From Acidimicrobiia bacterium (GTDB lineage Bacteria > Actinomycetota > Acidimicrobiia > IMCC26256 > JAGNEX01): a stretch of DNA of 64,000 nt. This document shows, piece after piece, positions 1 through 9,459 of this stretch (positions are counted from its first letter, which is position 1; the number at the start of each line of letters is the position of its first letter). The translations under genes were made by a program, and so were the position numbers. The notes beneath the pieces were generated by a model. That model saw only the letters and a program-made list of their open reading frames with translations. It was not told the DNA's origin and ran no database searches. The DNA is taken from NCBI GenBank assembly GCA_020637365.1, contig JACJWE010000001.1, positions 1,632,905-1,696,904 on the forward strand. The letters run 5' to 3'.

Positions 1-1
1 C

Positions 2-585
2 AGCACCGCTGAGGCCGATACGGCTTCGGACTCAGACGCTTCCGACCTCGAGGATGCGACCGTGAGTTCGTTGAGGTCGAGCTCAGACGTCGCGCTCGAC
101 CTCGGACGGATCGTGGTTCAGACGCTTGCCGGTTTGAACCGGGTCGCCACCGGCCCGGTCACCGCATCGATGCTCAAACAGGCGATCCTCCGAAAGGACC
201 CGACCTTTGATGAGTCCGACGCGGGGTTTCGTGGTTTTGGCGAGTTGCTCAACCACCTGCGCGATCGTCGCATCGTCACGCTCGAACAAGGACCCGCTAT
301 CGGCGACCCCGAGGTGTCCTTCGCCGAACACACAGGCGAAGAGCGAGACGCGTTTTCGCTGTTGCAAAGCGTGGTGCAACGAGAGGCGAAGGCGACTGGT
401 TCGGGTCGCGTGGTGCTGTCAGGGCTCAAGACGCTCCTGCGCCGAGAGGACCCTCCTTCAGCGAGAAAGACCTGGGTTTTCGCGCGTTCCGACACTTCTG
501 CCGGGCAGCGCAAAGCCGTGGCCTCATCGATATGGAATGGTCAGACGATCTTGACGACTATGCCGTCTGGGTCCCAGCCTCCTAG
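2..585 (+). CDS. OST-HTH (LOTUS) domain protein, C-terminal part; 5' truncated and frameshifted
   Basis: The reading frame is open to the left edge of the window, so the N-terminus (in this family usually a NYN/LabA-type RNase domain) lies outside. An Asp/Ser-rich linker is followed by an OST-HTH domain (about 155-290; motif SMLKQAILRKDPTF and GFRGFGELLNHL), a second acidic linker and a second OST-HTH domain (about 400-585). The second domain changes frame near 450-456: adding one base gives FSEKDLGFRAFRHFC and a natural stop at 583-585. OST-HTH domains bind RNA, so a role in RNA metabolism is inferred from the family. The frame without correction runs on to 664 in unrelated sequence. Confidence 0.7.
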
Positions 586-625
586 ACACCCCCCATTGGG
601 TAACCCCAGGGGCAGCGTCCGGTCC

Positions 626-3054
626 TCACCGATGGATCTGAGCATCGGCATAGAGCTCCTCTAGCACCGGGCCGATGATGCCGCCCAGCCAGTCGGCGCT
701 CTCGGTGGTGAAGTGCAGCCCGTCGGGACGGGCATCGGTGATCGGTCCAACCCGCGTGGTGAACTCGCCGGTTGGACAGACCAACGCGTCAAAGTCGAGC
801 ACGGTGAATCGCGGGTTCGCGAGATTCATGGCGAGCTGCGGGACGACCTGGTCGTTGATGGGTTCGAGAGGGCCATCGTCGGGTGTGACCACCAGCCCCG
901 ACGGTGTCACAAATGTGGCGTCACGACACGGGGTCGTCAGCCAGAGGACCTGGGCACCGCTGCTCAGCATCAGTTGGCTCAACTCGGTGTACTCGCTGAG
1001 GAGCCACTGGTCATAGGTGGCGTCACCCGGGCCGAGCTCACTGCCCCATTCGGGCAATTTGACCGGTTGGCGGTCTAGTTGTCCCGACAGCAACACGATG
1101 ACGTCAGGCTGGAAATCGGCGAGATGCTCAGGCAGATAGTCGGCCCAGTAGTTGCAGGTATGTCCGCGCTCGGTGACGTAGATCCGAGGACGAACGGATT
1201 CTCGGGCAAAACTGCATTCGGGTATTGCGATGTTCCAGACGACGACCTCGGTCCCCGAGGAAGCGTTTTGTTGTTCCGCCCAATCGGTCAGACCATGGCC
1301 AAGGGATTCCGCCACCGAGTCGCCGAACACCATGATGCGCAGCGGGCGCGGCAGCGTCGACACATCGACGTCTCGGCTGTACGCATCCAGCGCCTCGATC
1401 AGGTCTGGACCGGTCAGACCCGCGGTTCCGACAAGCTGGGATCGGCTCGTTGACGCGGCATCTTGGGGTGCGCCAGCCTGCGACGGTCGGTCGGATGGCG
1501 ATTGACCGGCGAGGTCTGGCCGTCCGGGCGTTGCCGACGTTGCGGGCGTTGCGGGCGCTGCCCCCTCCGCGCTGGCAGCACCTGGGTGACGCCGGGTCGT
1601 TGTGAGCTCACTCTGCCCCGAATCCGGCGGTGGGGCCGCCAGCGATAGATCGACGGGTTGAGCGACCAGATTGGTCGAGGGGGGTGCGGCACCCATGGTG
1701 AACACCATCGAGACCACCACGGTCAACCCCACCGCACCGCTCAGCGCCCACTTCTGGCTCCACCCTCTGGTAATGCCGAGGGCCGCCGCGGCGGATCGGT
1801 TCTTCGACAAAGCGGTACGACAACGCAGCGAGCGTCACCGTGACGGCGCACCGCAACATGAACAGCCACCAGCCGTCGGCATGTGCCTGTTGTGGATTCA
1901 GCCAGACAAAGACCGGCCAGTGATACAGGTAGATGCCATAGGACCATCGGCCTATGGCTCGCGCAGGGGCAACGCTGAGCAGTCGCGCCAAGCGGCCAGG
2001 ACGACTCGCCGCGATCAGCACCGCGACGGTCGCCCCGGTGTGCACCGACAGACCGAGGGGGTACAGCCGCGAGTCGTCTTGTCGCGCGACCGTCCACAGC
2101 ACTGCCATGATCACCAGACCGAGAAGGCCCAGCACCGTCCAGAGCGGGCGGTCTGCACCTGCGCTTCGGCGCCGTCGACGCGCTGCGCGACCCTCGGTAT
2201 CGGCGCCAGACATGGCGATAGGCGCTCCGGTCAGGTCGCCCAAGGCGGCTGACGGCTCCGATACGCCGCGCAGTCGCCGGAGCAACATCACCGACGCCAG
2301 CAACGACCCGCTCAACAGTTCAAAGGCCCGGGTGTGGGTGCCGTAATACGCGACGTCAATGGAATCCGCTGCGCTGGCGCGCTCGCCGCGAGCGACAAGA
2401 CGATCAAGCCACCCAAGACCCAAACCAGCAAACGAACCCGCCGAGCCTGTTCATCGATGGCCTCGGGAGCTCGCCATCCCAAACATGCCCAGGCCACCAT
2501 CGGGACGATGAGATACATCTGCTCCTCGATGCCGAGCGACCAGGTATGCAGCAGAGCGCTCGGAGCGATGAACAGGTCGAGGTAGGACGTCGAATGCGCA
2601 ATGTGTTCCCAGTTCGCTGTGTAGGTCAGCGTCCAAGGGATGTCACCTCGCAACGTCGCCAACTGGGACTGATCGCCGACCGCCCAGAACGCCATCACCG
2701 ATCCGACGACCGTCATCAACAGTGCAGGCGTCAATCGCCGGATCCGCCGAACCCAAAACCTGTTCAGCGCCAGACCGTTCGTTCGGCTGGCGTTGGAAGC
2801 GGTGTGATCAGCGTTGGGTGCATCGAGTGGGGTACAACAGTCGCGGTCGGTCCCGTGAGCCACGAGGACAACAAGACCGATGTGATCAACAAACCCGACA
2901 ATGTGAAGAAGAGCGAGACGCCGAGGAAGCCACCTTGGATCCACTCAAAACCGTTGTGAAACGCTAATACCGCGCTAACGGCAAGCGCTCGGAGGCCGTC
3001 GAAGGCTGGAATGTGAGGGCGGCGCGTCGTCGACGGGTCGTTCTTGACGTACAT
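626..3054 (-). CDS. Acyltransferase-3 (OafA/YrhL) family membrane protein with C-terminal SGNH domain, frameshifted
   Basis: Four overlapping minus-strand frames together make one protein of about 800 aa. The N-terminus (from 3054) has the family motif FDGLRALAVSAVLAFH with the conserved His. Multiple membrane helices follow, with SLGIEEQMYLIVP near 2540 and YGIYLYHWPVFVW and RFVEEPIRRG near 1800-1930. The last 390 residues form a periplasmic SGNH hydrolase domain (FGDSVAES nucleophile block, DGLHF block). The family transfers O-acyl groups to cell-surface polysaccharides. Frame changes lie near 2820-2850, 2330-2420 and 1770-1810. Since every conserved block is present in order, I read this as one intact gene with base-call errors rather than a pseudogene. 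It diverges from the lipoprotein at 3201. Confidence 0.8.
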
Positions 3055-3200
3055 TTCTTGCTGTCGAACCTTGCTGGGGCCGCTTCCAAGTCGGATGTTT
3101 CGGGGATCCGCTGGGACCCCACGACGGCCCTGACCATATCTCGATTGGCGACAGAGCCGGGCAGCAAGGTGACGGTGCCGAGCGGCGAGGACTAAGACGA

Positions 3201-4307
3201 GTGATGACCTGGAAGAAACTGGTTTCGTTATGCGTCATTGGCGCGTCCGTCGCCGGATGCGGCAACGGTATCGGCAACGACGGCGATAGCGAGCTGCTGC
3301 TGACCGATGGCCAAACAACCATCGTCGACAACGGCGTGATCATGGGCGACCAGAACGGCCTGGTCGATCGGGAGTACGGCGCTCCGGCGTCGCCTGTGAC
3401 CCTTCCGGGGGGTACGCCTGCCACCGCGATGGACGGCACACCGCTGACCCTCCCCGATACATCGCTCTTCAACGACCCCGAAGAACTCAACCGCCGTCTC
3501 TCCGAGTTCACGATCAACGCCCAGACTTCGCCGAGCGGCCTGAGCGAAGTGTCCCTTCCCAGTGCGACCATCCTGCCCCAACAAAGCGTCGACTGGAACC
3601 AATACCTCAAATCGGGCGGGACGCTGCCGTCCATACCAGCGTTGGTCGACCCCAACAGCCTCGCTGTGCGAAACCCGAACTCGACCACCCCAGTGACGGT
3701 GACGGCGCCCACTCCCCCAGCAACCGTCGGGGTCGTGACACCCCCGACCCATCAGGCCGTAACCGCTGCGGGCGCGGCCGCACAAGCGGCTACGACCGAA
3801 CCCCAGGTGCCTGCGGTTGAACCTCAGACGGGCATGACCGCCCTCTGCCACGAGATCTCCGCAGCGATGGACTCAAACGTCATCGTTATCACTGACCCAG
3901 CGGGCCTGTCGGTCGTCCTCAACGATGCTGCGGCAGGCTTTCCCGCATCGCTACAAGACGATGTTGAGCTGATGGCCCAGCGGATTCCGTCGCTCTATGT
4001 GAGCCTGCTCAACCCCGGAAACTGGGTGAGCGGCACACTTGCCGCGGTCGACCTGCTCGACGGCGACCTCAACCGGGCCGTCACCAACGTCATGGCATAT
4101 CTCGAAACGATCATGCCCGAGGGCGAGGCTCTGCACGCCTACAACATCCGCTACAACGTCAATGAGCTCAGCGCCATGTTGGGGAACGCCGCCCAGAACT
4201 TGTCGTCGCTCAGCCTCGTGCCGAGCCTCGTGTCGAGCATCTCGAGTTCAGCCGTCGAGTTGGCCGGATATCTGCAAGACACCTGCGGCGTCGACCTCGG
4301 GGCGTAG
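3201..4307 (+). CDS. Hypothetical lipoprotein
   Basis: Starts GTG at 3201 or ATG at 3204. The N-terminus is a lipoprotein signal peptide ending in a lipobox, VAGC, with the lipidated Cys around residue 20. The mature part (about 348 aa) has a Thr/Pro/Ala-rich low-complexity linker around residues 160-215 and then a helical C-terminal half (residues 215-368) with two Cys residues that could pair. I do not recognise the family. It is transcribed divergently from the acyltransferase at 3054, with about 146 bp between them that must hold both promoters. Confidence 0.7.
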   Translation: MMTWKKLVSLCVIGASVAGCGNGIGNDGDSELLLTDGQTTIVDNGVIMGDQNGLVDREYGAPASPVTLPGGTPATAMDGTPLTLPDTSLFNDPEELNRRLSEFTINAQTSPSGLSEVSLPSATILPQQSVDWNQYLKSGGTLPSIPALVDPNSLAVRNPNSTTPVTVTAPTPPATVGVVTPPTHQAVTAAGAAAQAATTEPQVPAVEPQTGMTALCHEISAAMDSNVIVITDPAGLSVVLNDAAAGFPASLQDDVELMAQRIPSLYVSLLNPGNWVSGTLAAVDLLDGDLNRAVTNVMAYLETIMPEGEALHAYNIRYNVNELSAMLGNAAQNLSSLSLVPSLVSSISSSAVELAGYLQDTCGVDLGA

Positions 4308-4383
4308 CGACACGATCGCTCGTGGCGCCATGCCCGGCCGGCGAGCCCGAACAGGCGACGAGCTGCGAGCGGTTAGCCCCCGG

Positions 4384-5937
4384 TTAGCCCAGTTTGGTCC
4401 ATGCCTTTCTTGGCCCGGACTGCGGGTCGGTGACGACACCGACCATGTCGGTATCGAAGCGCATCACCTGGCGAGAATCCTCGTCATAGGCAGGCCAAGC
4501 CGTGTCGAGTCCGTCTCCCGGCGAACCGGATCGGGCGAATGCCGCCCACGCTGCGTTCATGTTCGCGGCGAGCTCACCCTGCCCCTCGGCGTCGCCGGTG
4601 AAGAGCCGGGCCGACGGCTTGTCGACGATGTTGAACACAAACGGGATCTCCAGAGCGTGGCATGAACCGAGCAGCCCGCCCATCGCGTTGGTGGCATAGG
4701 TAAACCAGTAGCCATACGTGCTGCCCCCCGCCGCCGAGTGAGCGTCGGTCATCCGAAGGCTCGGCATGCGAAAGACGCGGTCGGTTTCATACGCGATCCA
4801 CGTGTCTTTCGCCGACCGGTCGCTGTCCTCTGCCCGGTAGGCAGCTTCGAGTGTTTCGGCGCCGTTTTGCCCAACACTGGCCGACATGCGCGACCGGCAC
4901 TGATCCCAGTCCAGGGTGGCGACCTTGGGATCAGCGATCGCAAAGAGCTTCATCTCGTCGCGGGTTGTGCCCGACATCAAATCGATATCGGCTGCGTCCC
5001 CAGCCGCGATCGCCTCGAGCGGCGGGCGTGGAATCAATGTGCCGTCGACGACCGGCTGAAACGACAGGTGCATGAGCCCATTGCGGGTGCTGAATTGGCG
5101 CAGCATGGGAATGTCCATCGCAGTTTGGGCGTCCATGATCCGCTCAAGTGGCCACTCACGCATGTCGTCGATGTCGCGGGGGCCGATCCCGATGCGGGTC
5201 AGCCCAAACTCGACCATCTCTTGTGCCGTCTCAACCGACGAGGCGTTCTGGGCCGCGCCGCTCTGGGCGATGAGCCGATGAAAACGCTGCCGTGCTTTGG
5301 GCGACGACATCAACGTCGAAACGCTCATGCCACCCGCCGATTCACCGAAAATGGTGACCTTGTTGGGATCGCCGCCAAAGTGATGAATGTTCTCAGCCAC
5401 CCAGTCGAGTGCCGCGATCTGGTCCTGAATCCCAAGGTTGATCGCCTCACCGTGGCCGTCGACTAGCCCGAGATGCAGCCCACCGAGCAGCCCGAGGCGG
5501 TAGTTGATCGTCACGATGACGACGTCGTGGTCGACGGCGAAACCGGTGCCGTTGTACCAGGGGATCGACGCCGAACCGTTCGTGAACGCTCCACCGTGAA
5601 TCCACACCATGACGGCCCGATCGCCGTCGTCGAGTCCAGGTGTCACCACGTTCAGTGTCAAGGCGTCTTCATCGAAGCTGTTCTGGTTGTTGCCCATGGC
5701 TTGTTCGAGCATGCCCGGAACCTGGGGGACACCGGGTGAAAACGCCATGCCCGGGCGGACGCCTTCCCATGTGGGTGCGGGACCTGCTGGTTTGAACCTG
5801 TACTTCGGTCCTGCCGTTGCGTAGGGGATGGCGCGCACATGAATCGCGGTGGCTCCCCCACCAGGGGCGACGCCGTCGCCAGTTGGCTTTTCGAAGCCTT
5901 CGATTCGACCCTGGGCAAGATTGACGACGTTCGACAT
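4384..5937 (-). CDS. Type B carboxylesterase
   Basis: A 517-aa alpha/beta hydrolase of the carboxylesterase/para-nitrobenzyl esterase family. Visible blocks are the oxyanion-hole motif VWIHGGAFTNGS, the nucleophile elbow FGESAGGMS with the catalytic Ser, and the family-typical EDALTLNVVTP. The length fits the family (about 500 aa). I chose the ATG at 5937 (MSNVVNLAQGRIEG) because the family begins with this beta-strand; an upstream in-frame start at 6042 adds an Arg-rich stretch with no homology. It is convergent with the lipoprotein gene ending at 4307 and has no signal peptide, so it is probably cytoplasmic. Confidence 0.9.
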   Translation of the reverse strand: MSNVVNLAQGRIEGFEKPTGDGVAPGGGATAIHVRAIPYATAGPKYRFKPAGPAPTWEGVRPGMAFSPGVPQVPGMLEQAMGNNQNSFDEDALTLNVVTPGLDDGDRAVMVWIHGGAFTNGSASIPWYNGTGFAVDHDVVIVTINYRLGLLGGLHLGLVDGHGEAINLGIQDQIAALDWVAENIHHFGGDPNKVTIFGESAGGMSVSTLMSSPKARQRFHRLIAQSGAAQNASSVETAQEMVEFGLTRIGIGPRDIDDMREWPLERIMDAQTAMDIPMLRQFSTRNGLMHLSFQPVVDGTLIPRPPLEAIAAGDAADIDLMSGTTRDEMKLFAIADPKVATLDWDQCRSRMSASVGQNGAETLEAAYRAEDSDRSAKDTWIAYETDRVFRMPSLRMTDAHSAAGGSTYGYWFTYATNAMGGLLGSCHALEIPFVFNIVDKPSARLFTGDAEGQGELAANMNAAWAAFARSGSPGDGLDTAWPAYDEDSRQVMRFDTDMVGVVTDPQSGPRKAWTKLG

Positions 5938-6108
5938 GGGCACGCTCCTATTTCGGTGCACAGACGGTACGTCGTGCAGGGTGTGTCGTGCACGACGCCG
6001 GGCTATATGCGCACGGCCGCGTCGATCAACCGGTCGGATCAACCCGCGTACCTCGGACCGGGTGCGCTACGGTCTCTCGGTCTTTTCAGGTTTTGAGGAG
6101 CCCCGGCG

Positions 6109-7650
6109 TTGCGCGAACAAGTGTGGGAATACTGCCAGTTGGGCGTCACGACCGGACGGATCGTCCGACGTGACGGCCAGCGTTACCGAACCTATGAGTG
6201 TTGGGTCCGTTTCTATAGCCCCGACGGGCGCGTCATTCACCATGAAATCGCCCGGAGCGGTGTTATTTCACCCGTGTCGTTTTCGTCTGCAATGGCGATA
6301 TTGGGGGGCGCTGGCTGGGAACTGGTGTCCTTACAACACGGCGTCGGCATCGACGGACGGTCGACCAATATCACCGGGCACCTGATGCGCAACGACAAGG
6401 CCGCCTATTTCAAGCGGCCGCATCGGCAGGGACGCGCGACCGAAGAGCCGTTCCTCAACCGCCTCGACCGGGTGATCCGCCGCCCACCGGTAACGTCGAG
6501 CTCATCGAGCGTCGTCGAACCGATCGAACCGACCAGGGGACGACGACTCGGACGGCGCCCCGTCGAATCGACCGAACTGAGCGAATTGCGAGCAGCTCGC
6601 GATGCTCAACGCGGTTCGCTACCTTCAGGCACCGATGCTGAGCCAGCGATGCCCGAGCTCGGTGAGCAGGCTGCTGATTCCGACGACCCCGGTGCAAGCG
6701 ATCTTCCTCAGAGCGATGTGCCCGGCAGCGATGTGCCCGGCAGCGATCCGGACGGCAGCGATGCTCGCTCGGCTGCAAGGTCGGATCTCGACGGTGGCGC
6801 TTCGCCCGAGGCCGGCAGGGTAGATGTCGACGGGCTCGACGGGATCGAGATGGAACCCGGTCAAGAATCATCCGGAGATGGCGATGTCGCCGACGACGTG
6901 GTGCCCGCCAAGGCGGGTCACGGCGGTGACGGCGGTGACGGCGAAGATGGAGCCACGACGCTGAACAAGACGTCGAACGGCGCCACCGCAGCAAACTCGC
7001 CAGCTCACCGGCCGAACATTCAGGGCGACACTGCAGCATCCTCGGGCAACGACCTCGACGATGATGGTGACCGTCCCGCGACACTGCGCCAGTCGGGCGC
7101 GTCCCTGTCACCCGGCACATCGAATTCGGCACGTGGAGCGGAAGGTACGCCAGGACCGACGACAAATCTCGGGGCGGTGCAGGACAAGTCAGCGGCAGCG
7201 CCGACGACGGTCACGCCGTCGGCGAGCACGACTGCTCACAGCAACGATCCAGCTCAGCACGATCCGGCTCAGGTCGATCGGGCTCAGGTCGATCGGGCCG
7301 GGTCGTCAAAGGACGACGCATCTGGGGGAAGCGACCCCGCCGGTGGCGGCACCACCGCCAGCGACTCGACCGCCAGCGACTCGACCGGTAGCGAGGCCGC
7401 CGGTAGTGAGACCGCCGTTTCCGACGCCTCTGCTTCGGAGTCTGCTAACCCAGATGCCGAAAGTAGCGACCAGTCCACCGAACCGAACGACAAGTCTCTC
7501 GCAAAACCGAACGGCGCCGCGGACGGCACAGGCTCGGGTCCCACAAAGGCCGGAACGGGTAATGCCCCCTCGAGCGACCCGGGCCCAACGTCGCGATCCG
7601 CTCGACGCAACAGCGCAAAGCGACGGGGCAAGGGACGCAGACGGGGTTAG
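6109..7650 (+). CDS. DUF4177-like N-terminal domain with long acidic low-complexity tail
   Basis: Starts TTG at 6109, placed by the GAGGAG ribosome site at 6095-6100; a GTG at 6121 is the alternative. The first 95 residues resemble DUF4177-type domains (WEYCQL strand, then LGGAGWELVSLQ). The remaining 400 residues are Asp/Ser/Thr/Ala/Gly-rich and probably disordered, with internal near-repeats (SDVPGSDVPGSD; AQVDRAQVDRAG; STASDSTGSEAAGSE), and end in a short Arg/Lys-rich basic tail. Function unknown. The tail composition is so biased that only the N-terminal domain is informative. Confidence 0.75.
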   Translation: MREQVWEYCQLGVTTGRIVRRDGQRYRTYECWVRFYSPDGRVIHHEIARSGVISPVSFSSAMAILGGAGWELVSLQHGVGIDGRSTNITGHLMRNDKAAYFKRPHRQGRATEEPFLNRLDRVIRRPPVTSSSSSVVEPIEPTRGRRLGRRPVESTELSELRAARDAQRGSLPSGTDAEPAMPELGEQAADSDDPGASDLPQSDVPGSDVPGSDPDGSDARSAARSDLDGGASPEAGRVDVDGLDGIEMEPGQESSGDGDVADDVVPAKAGHGGDGGDGEDGATTLNKTSNGATAANSPAHRPNIQGDTAASSGNDLDDDGDRPATLRQSGASLSPGTSNSARGAEGTPGPTTNLGAVQDKSAAAPTTVTPSASTTAHSNDPAQHDPAQVDRAQVDRAGSSKDDASGGSDPAGGGTTASDSTASDSTGSEAAGSETAVSDASASESANPDAESSDQSTEPNDKSLAKPNGAADGTGSGPTKAGTGNAPSSDPGPTSRSARRNSAKRRGKGRRRG

Positions 7651-7982
7651 AACGTCAGGGCACTACCCTGCGGGACCGGCTGGCCGGGTGCTGCGTCTGG
7701 ACAATCGTCGGGTCACCCGGCCAGACGCCGGGCCGAAACGGTCCCCGGGAGCGCCGGGTGCTACGTTGCCCCGATGACTTGAGCCCCGCTCGCTCGCATG
7801 CTTGTTCGGCGGTTCGGTCTGACGGAACACAGTTATTGACGCAGTGGGCGGCCCGAGGTACGGGCGCCAGGTTGCCGACACGATCGGCGACCTGAGGGCC
7901 CTACACCAATGGATGGGTGCACAACTGACGGGCGGCGAGGAGCGCGAGGCCCTCACCATCGGCGGGTTGCAGGGAGAAGTAC
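7651..7982. other. Intergenic region upstream of the MBOAT operon
   Basis: No gene recognised in these 332 bases. Several GC-rich imperfect inverted repeats lie near 7690-7770, just after the previous stop, and could act as a terminator. The promoter of the four-gene operon beginning at 7983 should also be here. Its ribosome site AGGGAGAAG ends at 7979. Confidence 0.4.
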
Positions 7983-9452
7983 GTGGTCTTTGCTGACATA
8001 CCTTTTGTCTTCTACTTCCTGCCCATCACGTTGGCGTTGTACTTCGGCGCCTTTGCGCTCACGAAATACGGGATAAAAAAGGACAGTCTGAAGGCCCGCA
8101 ACGGTGCTCTGCTACTCGCATCGCTCGTCTTTTACATTTGGGGTGGCGGCTGGTTCATCCTGATCTTGATGGTGTCGATCACCATCGACTTCGTGTTCGG
8201 GTGGATGATCGACGATGCCCATCAACAAGGCAATAAGCGGCGGGCAAAAACGGCGATGCTCGCTTCGGCGGTTCTGAACCTCAGCCTGCTGTTCTTCTTC
8301 AAATACGCCAACTTTGTAACCGGCGAAGTATCTGCGCTCTCGGACAAACTTGGCTTCGGAGCGACACCGGTCACCGATTTCATCCTGCCGATCGGCATCT
8401 CGTTCTTTACGCTGCAGTCGCTGAGTTACAGCATCGACGTCTACCGCGGCCGTTGTCGCCACCTGACCAACTTCTTTGACTTCACGCTGTTCGTCGTGCT
8501 GTTCCCCCAGCTCATCGCCGGGCCGATCGTCAGGTTTCACGAACTCGCCGATCAGCTCTACCACCGCCAAGAGAGCGTCGAGATGTTCGCCCAGGGGGCG
8601 CTGCGGTTCTCCCACGGCCTCGCCAAGAAGGTCATCGTGGCGGACTCGATCGCGCGGATCTCCGATGCCGTCTATGACCTGCCCGGAGGCGAGCTCAACT
8701 TTGTGACGGCATGGTTGGGCGTTTTGGCCTTCGCGTTTCAGCTGTACTTCGACTTTTCGGGCTACTCAGACATGGCCATCGGCCTCGGTTTGATGTTCGG
8801 CTTCCGCTTCCCCGAGAACTTCAACCGTCCCTACAGCGCCATTTCGCTGACCGACTTTTGGCGCCGTTGGCACATCACGTTGTCGAACTTCATTCGCGAC
8901 TACCTCTACATCCCGCTGGGCGGCAATCGGGTGGGGCCGGTTCGTAAACAGGTCAACCTGATCATCATCTTCCTGGCGATCGGCATCTGGCACGGTGCCA
9001 ACTGGACCTTTTTCTGGTTTGGTCTGTATCACGGTGTGTTGATCGTGATCGAGAACATCACCGGCCAAGACAAGGTCACCACCGAGGGTGTGTCCTGGGT
9101 ATGGCCGCGTCGTATCGGCACGTTCCTGCTGATCTTGATCTGCTACCCGATGTTCAACGGTCACACGATGAGCCAGGCGATCGACTTCTATCAAGCGATG
9201 TTCTGGCCGTCGGGTACGGCTCTTCCCGCTGCGGTCGAGGACGCGATGACCAACCTGAACACCCTGATGCTGTTCGGTGCGACACTGACCATTTTCTTGC
9301 CTCGCGACTTCCGCATGGGCATCATCCTCGAGAAGGCCCAGGGCATGTGGCCGACCGCGGCGCGCGTAGCGGTCATGGGAGGCGCACTCCCCTATGCGGC
9401 TGCTGTGATGGCTGCCGGGTCGTTCTCGCCGTTCCTGTACTTCCAGTTCTGA
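7983..9452 (+). CDS. MBOAT family O-acyltransferase (AlgI-like)
   Basis: A 489-aa polytopic membrane protein starting GTG at 7983, behind a good ribosome site. Diagnostic blocks are YFDFSGYSDMAIGLGLMFG, the DFWRRWHITLSNFIRDYLY block and GIWHGANWTFFWFGLYHG, which carries the invariant His. In alginate and teichoic acid systems AlgI/DltB-type MBOATs pass acyl groups across the membrane to an SGNH partner. The next gene, 7 bases on, is such a partner, so the two probably act together in acylating an extracellular polysaccharide. It is the first gene of an operon with the SGNH protein, UbiA and dprE1. Confidence 0.92.
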   Translation: MVFADIPFVFYFLPITLALYFGAFALTKYGIKKDSLKARNGALLLASLVFYIWGGGWFILILMVSITIDFVFGWMIDDAHQQGNKRRAKTAMLASAVLNLSLLFFFKYANFVTGEVSALSDKLGFGATPVTDFILPIGISFFTLQSLSYSIDVYRGRCRHLTNFFDFTLFVVLFPQLIAGPIVRFHELADQLYHRQESVEMFAQGALRFSHGLAKKVIVADSIARISDAVYDLPGGELNFVTAWLGVLAFAFQLYFDFSGYSDMAIGLGLMFGFRFPENFNRPYSAISLTDFWRRWHITLSNFIRDYLYIPLGGNRVGPVRKQVNLIIIFLAIGIWHGANWTFFWFGLYHGVLIVIENITGQDKVTTEGVSWVWPRRIGTFLLILICYPMFNGHTMSQAIDFYQAMFWPSGTALPAAVEDAMTNLNTLMLFGATLTIFLPRDFRMGIILEKAQGMWPTAARVAVMGGALPYAAAVMAAGSFSPFLYFQF

Positions 9453-9459
9453 GCCACCT

